Assembly (NCBI GenBank): GCA_963591145.1
Contig: CAVARE010000042.1
Location: forward strand, 9,732 to 73,731
DNA length: 64,000 nucleotides
Direction of reading: 5' to 3'
Source of the DNA: RGIG5612 sp963591145
GTDB taxonomy: Bacteria > Bacillota > Clostridia > Lachnospirales > Lachnospiraceae
Numbering within the stretch: the stretch's first letter is position 1; every line of letters begins with the position of its first letter. Shown here piece after piece: positions 24,306-33,389 of this stretch. The notes beneath the pieces are model-generated. The model ran no database searches. It was not told the origin of the DNA and worked only from the letters and a program-made list of their open reading frames with translations. Position numbers and translations under genes: made by a program.

Positions 24306-24821
24306 ATGAGTAAGATAAGTGTATTGATCCCTGAAGAGAAAGTAAGGGAAAGAATTAATGAAATGGGCGCAGAGCTCAGCGAAAAATACAAGGACACATC
24401 AGTTGTTCTTATCGGAATACTGAATGGGTCTGTTTTCTTTTTGTCTGCATTATCACAATGCATGACGATTCCTACGGAGATTGATTTCATGGCAGCTTCA
24501 AGCTATGTTGGCACCGATTCAACAGGTAAGGTTCTGATCACGAAGGATCTTCAGCGTTCTATCGAGGGACGACATGTAATTATAGTTGAGGATATAGTAG
24601 ACACAGGTCAGACACTGCATTTGCTTAGGGAAATGCTTATGGACAAGAATCCGGCCAGTCTGGAAGTTATATCACTTCTTGATAAACCGGATCGCAGAAA
24701 GGTATGCTTTGATGCGGATTATATCGGCTTCAGTGTACCTGACAAATTCGTTGTAGGCTGGGGAATGGATTATAACCAGAGATACAGAAACCTTCCTTAT
24801 ATAGGGGTAATAGAAGATTAA
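24306..24821 (+). CDS. hpt: hypoxanthine phosphoribosyltransferase
   Basis: A type I phosphoribosyltransferase that salvages hypoxanthine and guanine to IMP/GMP with PRPP. The 171-residue sequence has the PRPP motif VIIVEDIVDTGQTL (about 96-109) and the base-binding DKFVVGWGMDYNQRYRNLPYIG end. AGGAGG precedes the ATG. Position between tilS and ftsH matches the order in many Firmicutes. Confidence 0.95.
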   Translation: MSKISVLIPEEKVRERINEMGAELSEKYKDTSVVLIGILNGSVFFLSALSQCMTIPTEIDFMAASSYVGTDSTGKVLITKDLQRSIEGRHVIIVEDIVDTGQTLHLLREMLMDKNPASLEVISLLDKPDRRKVCFDADYIGFSVPDKFVVGWGMDYNQRYRNLPYIGVIED

Positions 24822-24849
24822 GAGATAAAATTAAAACAGAGGATATTCA

Positions 24850-26724
24850 ATGGGAAAAAGTACTAAAGGAATTATCGCATATATCGTCATTATTCTGGCG
24901 ATATTCGGAATCGTATTCTGGATGACGCGATCAACGGAAACAACAGAAACCTATACTTACAGTGAATTTGAAAAGGATCTTGATGCAGATACAATATCAA
25001 GCATATCTATCAAGCAGAATTCTGAGATTCCTACAGGCGTTGTTATAATCAAATTCAATGATTCGACAGTTGCACAAATGTATGTAGAGGACGTAGGAAC
25101 CATCACCAAGGAACTCCAGGACAGAGGAATGGAGTATAAACTAAGTGACGTCACAAGGCAGGGATTTTTCACCAGCACCATACTGCCGATGATCGTAATG
25201 CTGATCGTAATGATCGTATTCTTCTCCATCATATCGAGAAATACCGGAGCTGGCGGAGGCAATGTAATGACCTTCGGCAAGAGCCGGGCCAAGGCCACGC
25301 AGGCTTCAGATAACAAGACTACATTTAAGGATGTAGCCGGTCTTAATGAGGAAAAGGCTGAGCTGGAGGAGGTCGTTGACTTCCTTAAAAATCCGCAGAA
25401 ATATACAAAAGTTGGAGCACGTATTCCTAAGGGAATGATCCTCGTAGGCCCTCCGGGAACTGGTAAGACATTATTGGCCCGTGCGGTATCAGGCGAGGCG
25501 GGAGTTCCGTTCTTCCATATATCAGGTTCGGATTTCGTAGAGATGTTCGTAGGCGTTGGCGCTTCCCGTGTACGTGATCTGTTCGGCGAGGCTAAAAAGA
25601 ACGCACCTTGTATCATCTTTATTGATGAGATTGATGCTGTGGCGAGACGCCGTGGATCAGGACTGGGCGGCGGACATGATGAGAGAGAGCAGACATTGAA
25701 CCAGATTCTCGTAGAGATGGACGGATTTGGCGTTAATGAAGGCATTATCGTAATGGCTGCTACTAACCGTGTTGATATTCTGGATCCTGCTATTTTAAGA
25801 CCAGGACGTTTCGACAGAAAGATCTACGTCGGCAAGCCTGATGTGGCTGGACGAGAGGCTATACTTAAGGTTCATGCACGCAACAAGCCGTTGGCAGAGG
25901 ATGTTAATCTCGAGACGGTTGCAAGGACGACAGCAGGATTTGCTGGAGCAGATCTGGAAAACCTGCTTAATGAAGCAGCTATCAATGCGGCAGCTGAAAA
26001 TAGAGGCTATATCAAACAGTCGGATATTGAAACCGCGTTTATTAAGATCGGTATCGGCGAAGAGAAGAAGAGCCGTGTTATATCAGACAAGGAAAAGAGG
26101 ATCACAGCATATCATGAGAGCGGACATGCAATCCTGTTCCACCTGCTCCCAGATGTAGGACCTGTTCATATGGTATCAATCATCCCTACTGGAATGGCTG
26201 GAGGTTATACGATGCCGTTGCCTGAAAAGGATGAAATGTATGTAACGAAGGGCAAGATGCTTCAGAATATCATGGTATCTCTCGGCGGACGTATTGCAGA
26301 GGAGCTTATATTCGATGATATAACGATGGGCGCTGTTCAGGATATCAAGCAGGCTACACAGACAGCGCGTGCGATGGTTACCCAGTATGGTATGAGCGAT
26401 AAGCTGGGACTTATTGATTATGCAGGTTCAGATTCTGATGAGGTATTCATCGGAAGAGACTGGGGTCAGGCTAAGTCATATTCAGAAGCAACCGCAACTC
26501 TGATTGATGAAGAGGTTAAGAAGATCATCGACAAATGCTATGAGCAGGCACGTGATATTGTCGAGAAGCATATGTATGTTCTTGAGGCCAGCGCACAGCT
26601 GCTCCTTCAGAAAGAGAAGATCACGAGAGAAGAATTCGAAGCATTGTTTAATGCTCCGAGTGTAATAGACGGAGAGGCTCAGGTTATGGACGGACACAAT
26701 GATCAGAATGCTGAAATGATGTAA
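24850..26724 (+). CDS. ftsH: ATP-dependent zinc metalloprotease FtsH
   Basis: A membrane-anchored AAA protease that degrades misfolded membrane proteins and regulators. The 624-residue sequence has two N-terminal membrane helices (about 8-25 and 112-130) around a periplasm-facing domain. The AAA module has Walker A GPPGTGKT (about 197-204), IIFIDEIDAV and SRH region. The zinc site is HESGH. The C-terminal tail is short and acidic. It closes the hup-to-ftsH block. Confidence 0.97.
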   Translation: MGKSTKGIIAYIVIILAIFGIVFWMTRSTETTETYTYSEFEKDLDADTISSISIKQNSEIPTGVVIIKFNDSTVAQMYVEDVGTITKELQDRGMEYKLSDVTRQGFFTSTILPMIVMLIVMIVFFSIISRNTGAGGGNVMTFGKSRAKATQASDNKTTFKDVAGLNEEKAELEEVVDFLKNPQKYTKVGARIPKGMILVGPPGTGKTLLARAVSGEAGVPFFHISGSDFVEMFVGVGASRVRDLFGEAKKNAPCIIFIDEIDAVARRRGSGLGGGHDEREQTLNQILVEMDGFGVNEGIIVMAATNRVDILDPAILRPGRFDRKIYVGKPDVAGREAILKVHARNKPLAEDVNLETVARTTAGFAGADLENLLNEAAINAAAENRGYIKQSDIETAFIKIGIGEEKKSRVISDKEKRITAYHESGHAILFHLLPDVGPVHMVSIIPTGMAGGYTMPLPEKDEMYVTKGKMLQNIMVSLGGRIAEELIFDDITMGAVQDIKQATQTARAMVTQYGMSDKLGLIDYAGSDSDEVFIGRDWGQAKSYSEATATLIDEEVKKIIDKCYEQARDIVEKHMYVLEASAQLLLQKEKITREEFEALFNAPSVIDGEAQVMDGHNDQNAEMM

Positions 26725-26878
26725 TACTGCAAATGTTTTGTCGAAACTGCACAAAATTAGCAAGAAAAATAGTGGAATTTTGGCAAGACAGTTTCGGGGT
26801 TCCATGATAATATATGCATCGTAAAACCCCCAATACATATAGTTTTACAACACCCCATAAAATGAAATACCTTCTCCT

Positions 26879-26910
26879 TAATATAGCCGGCAAGTATGCC
26901 GGCTATATTA
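26879..26910. terminator. Hairpin between ftsH and uvrB
   Basis: TAATATAGCCGGCA and TGCCGGCTATATTA pair perfectly around AGTA. It has no strong T-run but is the most likely transcription end for ftsH. The rest of the 324-base gap holds the LexA box and promoter of uvrB. Confidence 0.6.
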
Positions 26911-26953
26911 CTGTCCAGAGATAAATTCTAAAGAAAATGTGGCTTACGGTTCT

Positions 26954-26967
26954 CGAACAAACGTTCG
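26954..26967. promoter_or_regulatory. LexA (SOS) box upstream of uvrB
   Basis: CGAACAAACGTTCG matches the Firmicute LexA/DinR consensus CGAAC-N4-GTTCG exactly. It lies ten bases before the -35 hexamer, so LexA should repress uvrB-uvrA until DNA damage. Confidence 0.9.
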
Positions 26968-26976
26968 AAATAACTC

Positions 26977-27005
26977 TTTACTTATTAAACATATCTTGCT
27001 ATACT
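26977..27005 (+). promoter_or_regulatory. Promoter of uvrB-uvrA
   Basis: -35 TTTACT (26977-26982), 17-base spacer, -10 TATACT (27000-27005), 50 bases before the start. Confidence 0.7.
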
Positions 27006-27054
27006 TCTGTAGGCTTTTTAGTATGCTGACATGCCGTGAGCAGAGGGGATGACT

Positions 27055-29040
27055 ATGCAGGAAAGTAGATTTAAATTAGTTTCAGAATATAAACCGATGG
27101 GCGATCAGCCCCGTGCGATTGAAGAGCTGGTCAATGGCTTCAAGGCGGGCAATCAATTTCAGACGCTGTTAGGAGTTACAGGATCTGGTAAGACATTTAC
27201 CATGGCTAATGTAATCCAGGCTCTTAACAGACCTACGCTTGTCATCGCCCATAATAAGACGCTGGCGGCTCAGCTGTATAGCGAATTCAAGGAATTCTTC
27301 CCGGAAAATGCAGTCGAATATTTCATTTCCTATTACGATTATTATCAGCCAGAGGCATATATTCCTTCATCTGATACATATATAGAGAAGGACTCGTCTA
27401 TAAATGACGAGATCGACAGACTGAGGCATTCGGCGACTACGTCACTCGTTGAGCGCAAGGATGTTATAATCGTTGCCTCAGTTTCATGTATATATGGCAT
27501 AGGTGATCCTGAAGAATATGCCAGAAGCTGCGTCTCACTGCGTCCCGGTATGACGAAGGACAGAGATGAGGTTATTAAGGAACTTATAAGGATTCAGTAT
27601 GAGAGAAATGATATAGATTTCACCCGTGGAACCTTTAGGGTCAGGGGCGATACGATAGAGATAATCCCTGTTACCCATGACTCCTCGGCTATCAGGGTTG
27701 AATTCTTCGGAGATGAGATAGACAGAGTATCGGAGATCGACGTACTCACGGGTGCTGTTAAGGCCAAACTCTCCCATGCAGCGCTTCTTCCTGCGTCGTA
27801 TTACGTCGTACCGCCTGAGAGAATGGAACGCGCTCTTGAAAATATTAAGGAAGAGCTGGACGAGCAGGTAAAATATTTTAATGATAATAACAAATTCATA
27901 GAGGCACAGCGTATATGGGAGCGAACCAACTTCGATATGGAAATGATGCGGGAGACCGGCATTTGCTCAGGAATAGAGAATTATTCAAGGCATCTCACGG
28001 GATTGCAGCCTGGGGAGCCGCCGGCTACGCTGATAGATTTCTTCAAGAATGAATTCTTAATTATAGTGGATGAGTCGCATATGACGATTCCACAGATCGG
28101 CGCTATGTATAATGGCGACCATTCCAGAAAGCAGACGCTGGTAGAATATGGATTCAGACTTCCGTCTGCCATGGATAACAGACCGCTGATGTTTGATGAA
28201 TTTGAGCAGAAGATAGATCAGATGATGTTCGTATCTGCTACGCCAGGCAAATACGAGGCTGCACATGAGCTTATGCGAACCGAACAGATCATAAGGCCTA
28301 CGGGACTGTTGGATCCTGAGATATCCGTGCGTCCTGTAGAGGGGCAGATAGATGATCTGCTGTCTGAGATAAATAAGGAAACTGCCAGGGGCAACAAGGC
28401 GCTGGTTACGACGCTGACCAAGAAAATGGCCGAAAGCCTCACGGACTATCTGAGAGAAGCTGGTGTGCGTGTAAGATATCTGCATTCTGATATAGCAGCG
28501 CTGGAGAGAACTGAGATAATAAGAGATATGCGTCTGGATGCATTTGATGTGCTGGTGGGAATCAACCTGTTAAGAGAGGGTCTGGATATTCCTGAGATCG
28601 CGCTGGTAGCGATTCTGGACGCGGACAAGGAAGGCTTCTTAAGAAGCGAGACATCGCTTATTCAGACCATAGGCCGTGCTTCACGAAATGCGGAGGGTCA
28701 TGTCATCATGTATGCGGATGTAATGACGGATTCTATGAATGCGGCCATTACCGAGACCAACAGAAGACGTAAGATCCAGCAGGCATATAATGAAGAGCAT
28801 GGAATCAAGCCTGCGACCATTAAGAAGGCAGTCAGGGATCTTATCAGCATCACCCATGAAGCAGAGAAGGCTGGCAAGAAATTGTCCAAGGATCCTGAGT
28901 CCATGAGCGTATCGGAATTAAAGGCATTGATTGCTAAGATTAAGCGGCAAATGGAGCGGGCGGCAACTAATCTGGATTTCGAGTCGGCTGCTCAGTTAAG
29001 AGACCAGATGCTGGAATTGCGTAAGCATTTGGATGAATGA
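27055..29040 (+). CDS. uvrB: excinuclease ABC subunit B
   Basis: UvrB is the damage-verifying helicase of nucleotide excision repair. The sequence has Walker A GVTGSGKTFTMAN near residues 38-50, the beta-hairpin region EYFISYYDYYQPEAYIP, DESH, helicase motifs V-VI (GLDIPEIALVAILDADKEGFLRS, QTIGRASRN) and the C-terminal UVR motif. I chose the ATG at 27055 because GAGGGG lies six bases before it; an ATG at 27049 abuts that site. LexA control is evident upstream, and uvrA follows by 28 bases. Confidence 0.97.
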   Translation: MQESRFKLVSEYKPMGDQPRAIEELVNGFKAGNQFQTLLGVTGSGKTFTMANVIQALNRPTLVIAHNKTLAAQLYSEFKEFFPENAVEYFISYYDYYQPEAYIPSSDTYIEKDSSINDEIDRLRHSATTSLVERKDVIIVASVSCIYGIGDPEEYARSCVSLRPGMTKDRDEVIKELIRIQYERNDIDFTRGTFRVRGDTIEIIPVTHDSSAIRVEFFGDEIDRVSEIDVLTGAVKAKLSHAALLPASYYVVPPERMERALENIKEELDEQVKYFNDNNKFIEAQRIWERTNFDMEMMRETGICSGIENYSRHLTGLQPGEPPATLIDFFKNEFLIIVDESHMTIPQIGAMYNGDHSRKQTLVEYGFRLPSAMDNRPLMFDEFEQKIDQMMFVSATPGKYEAAHELMRTEQIIRPTGLLDPEISVRPVEGQIDDLLSEINKETARGNKALVTTLTKKMAESLTDYLREAGVRVRYLHSDIAALERTEIIRDMRLDAFDVLVGINLLREGLDIPEIALVAILDADKEGFLRSETSLIQTIGRASRNAEGHVIMYADVMTDSMNAAITETNRRRKIQQAYNEEHGIKPATIKKAVRDLISITHEAEKAGKKLSKDPESMSVSELKALIAKIKRQMERAATNLDFESAAQLRDQMLELRKHLDE

Positions 29041-29068
29041 AATATTAAAAAGAAAGTGTGTTACATAA

Positions 29069-32026
29069 ATGGCTGCAGGAGAACAAAAATATATAAAAAT
29101 AAGAGGTGCATCAGAAAATAATCTGAAGAATATCGATCTGGATATACCACGTAACGAGATGGTTGTATTTACAGGCCTGTCAGGAAGCGGCAAGTCTTCG
29201 CTGGCATTTGACACTATCTATGCAGAGGGACAGAGAAGATATATGGAGTCCCTGTCGTCCTATGCAAGGCAGTTCCTGGGTCAGATGGAGAAGCCTAAGG
29301 TAGAGTCCATCGAAGGCCTGTCTCCTGCCATATCGATAGATCAGAAGGCAACTAATAGGAATCCCCGTTCTACAGTAGGCACGGTAACGGAGATTCATGA
29401 CTATCTGAGGCTTCTGTATGCCAGAGTCGGTATACCCCATTGCCCTAATTGTCATAGGGAGATAAGCAGGCAGACGGCGGATCAGATGGTGGATACGATT
29501 ATGGCGCTTCCTGCCGGTACTAAGCTTATGCTCCTGGCGCCTATTGTAAGAGGACGCAAGGGCGAGCATGTCAAGCTCCTGGAGTCAGCCAGAAAGCAGG
29601 GCTTCGTGAGAGCCAGAATTGATGGCATCAATTATGATCTGGATGAAGAGATCAAGCTGGAGAAAAATAACAAGCATAATATAGATATCGTTGTAGACCG
29701 AATCGTAGTCAAGGAAGGCATAGAATCGAGGCTTACGGACTCTGTTGAGACTGTACTTAATATGGCAGACGGGCTTATGACAGTTCAGATAGTGAGCTGG
29801 CCGGAGGGAGCAGTCAGGCCGCAGACTGCAGGCACCATGAAACCGTCTGATAGTGTGGCTGTGACATCGGGTCAGCCAGCGGAATTTGCAAATGAAGACA
29901 AGGCAGTGCCTGTAGTAGATGAGAACAATGAGATGCATTTTTCATCCAGCTTCTCATGTCCTGACTGCGGTATCAGTATAGGCGAGATTGAGCCTAGAAA
30001 CTTCTCATTCAATAACCCATTCGGCGCATGTCCTGTATGTGCCGGCCTGGGATATAAGATGGAATTTGACGCAGATCTCATGATCCCTGATAAGAGCCTC
30101 AGCATTAACCAGGGCGCCATTGCAGCCATGGGCTGGCAGAGTGCGAATAAGAGCACCAGCTATGCCAATGCTCTGCTGCGGGCACTGGCTAAGAAGCATA
30201 ACTTCAGCCTGGATACACCATTTGAGGATTATCCTGATAAGATTAAGAAGATACTCTTATATGGCGACACGGTGAGCGTCGATGTTTATTATAAGGGACA
30301 GCGAGGCTCCGGCATATATCCTACGGTATTCGAGGGCTTGATTGAGAATGAAAACAGACGCTACAAGGAGACATTTTCTGATACTGCCAAGAAGGAATAT
30401 GAGGAATTCATGCGCATAAGCCCGTGCGAGGCATGCAAGGGTATGCGTCTTAATAAGCAGAGCCTGGCTGTGACTGTGGGCGGTGCGAATATCCATGAGG
30501 TCTCCGACATGACTGTAGGTGACTGCCTCAGCTTCTTCGAAAATCTACAGCTGTCATCGTCGGGAATGGTTATCGCAGGACCTATATTAAAGGAAGTCAG
30601 ATCGCGTCTTAAGTTCCTGCTGGATGTAGGCCTGGATTATCTGACACTTACAAGATATGCAGCCAGCCTCTCTGGCGGCGAGGCTCAGAGAATCAGGCTG
30701 GCCACGCAGATAGGCTCGGGACTTACGGGAGTGCTGTATATCCTGGATGAGCCTAGCATCGGTCTGCATCAGAGGGATAATGATAAGCTGCTGGCGACCC
30801 TTAAGAAGCTGAGAGATCTGGGAAATACCCTTATAGTTGTAGAGCATGACGAGGATACTATGAGACAGGCGGATACGATCGTGGACATCGGTCCTGGAGC
30901 AGGCGAGCATGGCGGTGAGGTCGTAGCCGTAGGAACAGCTGAGGAAATCATGAAATGCAAGGGCAGCATCACAGGCGACTACTTAAGCGGCCGCAGATTC
31001 ATAGAGCTTCCTGACGAGAGAAGGAAGCCAACCGGCTGGATAGAGGTCAAGGGAGCTGCCGAGAATAACCTTAAGAATATCAATGTCAGATTCCCGTTGG
31101 GTGTCATGACCTGCGTTACCGGCGTATCGGGAAGCGGCAAATCCTCTCTCGTAAATGAGATCTTATATAACAGCCTGGCCAAGACTCTGAACAGAGCCAG
31201 AACTATTCCAGGCAAACACAAATGCATAGAAGGCACGGATCAGCTCGATAAGGTAATCTGCATTGACCAGAGTCCTATTGGCAGAACTCCGAGGTCCAAT
31301 CCTGCGACATATACGGGAGTATTTGACCTGATCAGGGATCTATTTGCCCAGACAACAGATGCTAAGGTACGCGGCTATGACAAGGGCAGGTTCAGCTTCA
31401 ATGTCAAGGGCGGCAGATGCGAGGCCTGCGCAGGCGACGGCATTATTAAGATCGAGATGCATTTCCTCCCAGACGTATATGTAAAATGTGATACGTGTCA
31501 CGGCCAGCGCTACAACAGGGAGACTCTCGAGGTTAAATATAAGGGCAAGAGTATCTATGATGTACTGGATATGACGATCGAGGATGCCATGGAATTTTTC
31601 GAAAATGTGCCTAAGATTTATTCTAAGATCAAGACCTTGTATGAGGTAGGTCTCGGATATATCAGGCTGGGACAGTCTTCTACGACCCTGTCTGGCGGCG
31701 AGGCACAGCGAGTTAAGCTGGCGACAGAATTAAGCAGGAGGCCTACAGGCCGCACGATGTATATCCTTGATGAGCCGACGACAGGACTTCATTTCGAGGA
31801 TGTGAGCAAGCTGGTAACGATCCTGAGACGCCTGTCGGATGGCGGCAACAGCGTGGTCGTAATCGAGCATAATCTCGAGGTTATCAAGGTCGCAGATTAT
31901 ATCATTGATATGGGACCTGAGGGCGGCAAACGCGGCGGCACAGTGATAGCTAAGGGGACACCGGAAGAAGTTGCGAAATCGGAGGTAAGCTATACCGGCA
32001 AATATCTTAAGAAGTATCTTGCCTGA
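29069..32026 (+). CDS. uvrA: excinuclease ABC subunit A
   Basis: UvrA is the DNA-damage sensor ATPase. At 985 residues it is somewhat longer than the usual 940-950. It has Walker A GLSGSGKSS and GVSGSGKSS, two SGGEAQR signatures (LSGGEAQRIRLA and LSGGEAQRVKLA), and zinc modules CPNCH, CPDCG...CPVC and CEACAGDG...CDTC. The extra length is an insert near residues 248-290 between the signature and zinc regions, with no recognisable motif. It follows uvrB in the same SOS-controlled operon. Confidence 0.97.
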   Translation: MAAGEQKYIKIRGASENNLKNIDLDIPRNEMVVFTGLSGSGKSSLAFDTIYAEGQRRYMESLSSYARQFLGQMEKPKVESIEGLSPAISIDQKATNRNPRSTVGTVTEIHDYLRLLYARVGIPHCPNCHREISRQTADQMVDTIMALPAGTKLMLLAPIVRGRKGEHVKLLESARKQGFVRARIDGINYDLDEEIKLEKNNKHNIDIVVDRIVVKEGIESRLTDSVETVLNMADGLMTVQIVSWPEGAVRPQTAGTMKPSDSVAVTSGQPAEFANEDKAVPVVDENNEMHFSSSFSCPDCGISIGEIEPRNFSFNNPFGACPVCAGLGYKMEFDADLMIPDKSLSINQGAIAAMGWQSANKSTSYANALLRALAKKHNFSLDTPFEDYPDKIKKILLYGDTVSVDVYYKGQRGSGIYPTVFEGLIENENRRYKETFSDTAKKEYEEFMRISPCEACKGMRLNKQSLAVTVGGANIHEVSDMTVGDCLSFFENLQLSSSGMVIAGPILKEVRSRLKFLLDVGLDYLTLTRYAASLSGGEAQRIRLATQIGSGLTGVLYILDEPSIGLHQRDNDKLLATLKKLRDLGNTLIVVEHDEDTMRQADTIVDIGPGAGEHGGEVVAVGTAEEIMKCKGSITGDYLSGRRFIELPDERRKPTGWIEVKGAAENNLKNINVRFPLGVMTCVTGVSGSGKSSLVNEILYNSLAKTLNRARTIPGKHKCIEGTDQLDKVICIDQSPIGRTPRSNPATYTGVFDLIRDLFAQTTDAKVRGYDKGRFSFNVKGGRCEACAGDGIIKIEMHFLPDVYVKCDTCHGQRYNRETLEVKYKGKSIYDVLDMTIEDAMEFFENVPKIYSKIKTLYEVGLGYIRLGQSSTTLSGGEAQRVKLATELSRRPTGRTMYILDEPTTGLHFEDVSKLVTILRRLSDGGNSVVVIEHNLEVIKVADYIIDMGPEGGKRGGTVIAKGTPEEVAKSEVSYTGKYLKKYLA

Positions 32027-32040
32027 TAATTTATAAAGAA

Positions 32041-32098
32041 GTAACTATTCGGCGCTGCATTTGCGATAAGTAAATTCGCAGGGCACTAGATAGTCACT
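32041..32098. repeat. Short interspersed AACTATTC...GATAGTC repeat
   Basis: GTAACTATTCGGCGCTGC at the left and AGATAGTCAC at the right are imperfect inverted ends, like the copy at 7008. It fills the gap after uvrA. Confidence 0.5.
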
Positions 32099-32146
32099 AA
32101 AAAATAACTTGCAATATTGCCGTAAAAACTTGATAATTAGGACATT

Positions 32147-33295
32147 ATGTCAGAAATTAAAATTGTTGAAGTAAATACCAGAATAAAATCACAGCTGAAA
32201 AAATTCGTAGAATTTCCTAATAAGATGTATAAGGATGTGCCTCAGTTCGTGCCGGCCTTTTATGGGGATGATATGGCAGACTGGGGCGATAAGAATCCCG
32301 CATATCAATACTGCGAGGCTAAGGCGTTTCTGGCCTATAAGGGCGAGGAAATAGTAGGCCGTATAGGAGCCATTTTGAGCAAAAGATCCAATGAGACCTG
32401 GGGCCATAACAGAATGCGTTTTACCCAGGTGGATTTTATAGATGATCATGAAGTGTCTAAGGCGTTATTTGACGCTATGGAAAACTGGGCCCGGGAGAAG
32501 GGCTGCACAGAGGTGCACGGACCGTTAGGTTTCTGCGATATGGACAGGGAAGGTATGCTGGTTGAGGGATTCGATAAGCGCAATATGTTTATCACTTATT
32601 ACAACTATCCTTATTACAACGAGCATATGACGAGGCTGGGTTATACTAAGGATGTCGATTGGGTCGAGTTTAAGATAAATGTTCCTAAGGAAGGCGATGA
32701 GGTATATCAGAAGATACACAAGATCGCTCAGAGAGTCATGGAGCGGGGCAGCTATCATAAGGCACAGCTCACGAAGCATTCGCAGTTTAAGCCGTATATA
32801 AAGAAGGTATTTGAGCTGGTAAATGTAGCATATGCACAGCTCTATGGAGTTGTGGAGCTGGTTCCAGATCAGATCGAAAAATATGCTGGTAAATTTGCAC
32901 CGCTGGTTAATCCCGAATATTGCTGTCTTGTTTTAGATGAAAATGAGGAGCTGGCAGGGTTCGGAGTATGCGCCCCATCGGTCGCATCTGCCATTAAGAA
33001 AAGCAACGGCCGATTATTCCCGACGGGATGGATCGGTATCTTAAGAGCCCTCAGGAAGAATACAGCAGTGGATCTCTTGCTTATCGCAGTGCGTCCAGAG
33101 TTGCAGAATAGAGGAATCAACGCTGTGATTATTGATCATATCATGCAGAGCTGCATAAAAAATGGCATTGAATATGCCGAGAGCGGCCCGCACCTGGAGG
33201 TTAATTCCAAGGTTATAAGCCAGTGGAAGGAATTCAACGCAGAGCTGCATAAGAGGCGCAGATGTTATGTTAAGCAGCTGACCGCCACAGAATAA
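32147..33295 (+). CDS. GNAT-fold acetyltransferase-like protein (YghO-type)
   Basis: A 382-residue protein resembling the uncharacterised YghO-type N-acetyltransferase family. The N-terminal part has FVEFPNKMYKDVPQFVPAFYGD; the middle has EVHGPLGFCDMDREGMLVEGFDKRNMF; the C-terminal part has a GNAT-like acetyl-CoA region (LLLIAVRPELQNRGINAVIIDHI). No substrate can be inferred. AGGA precedes the ATG. The following HD/kinase gene starts 94 bases later in the same direction. Confidence 0.75.
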   Translation: MSEIKIVEVNTRIKSQLKKFVEFPNKMYKDVPQFVPAFYGDDMADWGDKNPAYQYCEAKAFLAYKGEEIVGRIGAILSKRSNETWGHNRMRFTQVDFIDDHEVSKALFDAMENWAREKGCTEVHGPLGFCDMDREGMLVEGFDKRNMFITYYNYPYYNEHMTRLGYTKDVDWVEFKINVPKEGDEVYQKIHKIAQRVMERGSYHKAQLTKHSQFKPYIKKVFELVNVAYAQLYGVVELVPDQIEKYAGKFAPLVNPEYCCLVLDENEELAGFGVCAPSVASAIKKSNGRLFPTGWIGILRALRKNTAVDLLLIAVRPELQNRGINAVIIDHIMQSCIKNGIEYAESGPHLEVNSKVISQWKEFNAELHKRRRCYVKQLTATE

Positions 33296-33389
33296 ATTGC
33301 GAGGGCTTCCGCGCACGTCGAGTCTGTCGGCATACACAGCGCAGCCAGCTAAAGCAGAAAAACACTATACATTTGCACGGAGACTAATT

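Noticed and set aside
33297..33389. Upstream extension of the HD-kinase protein from a TTG codon
   Set aside because: There is no ribosome site before it, and the ATG at 33390 has CGGAG and gives the canonical HD-domain start.
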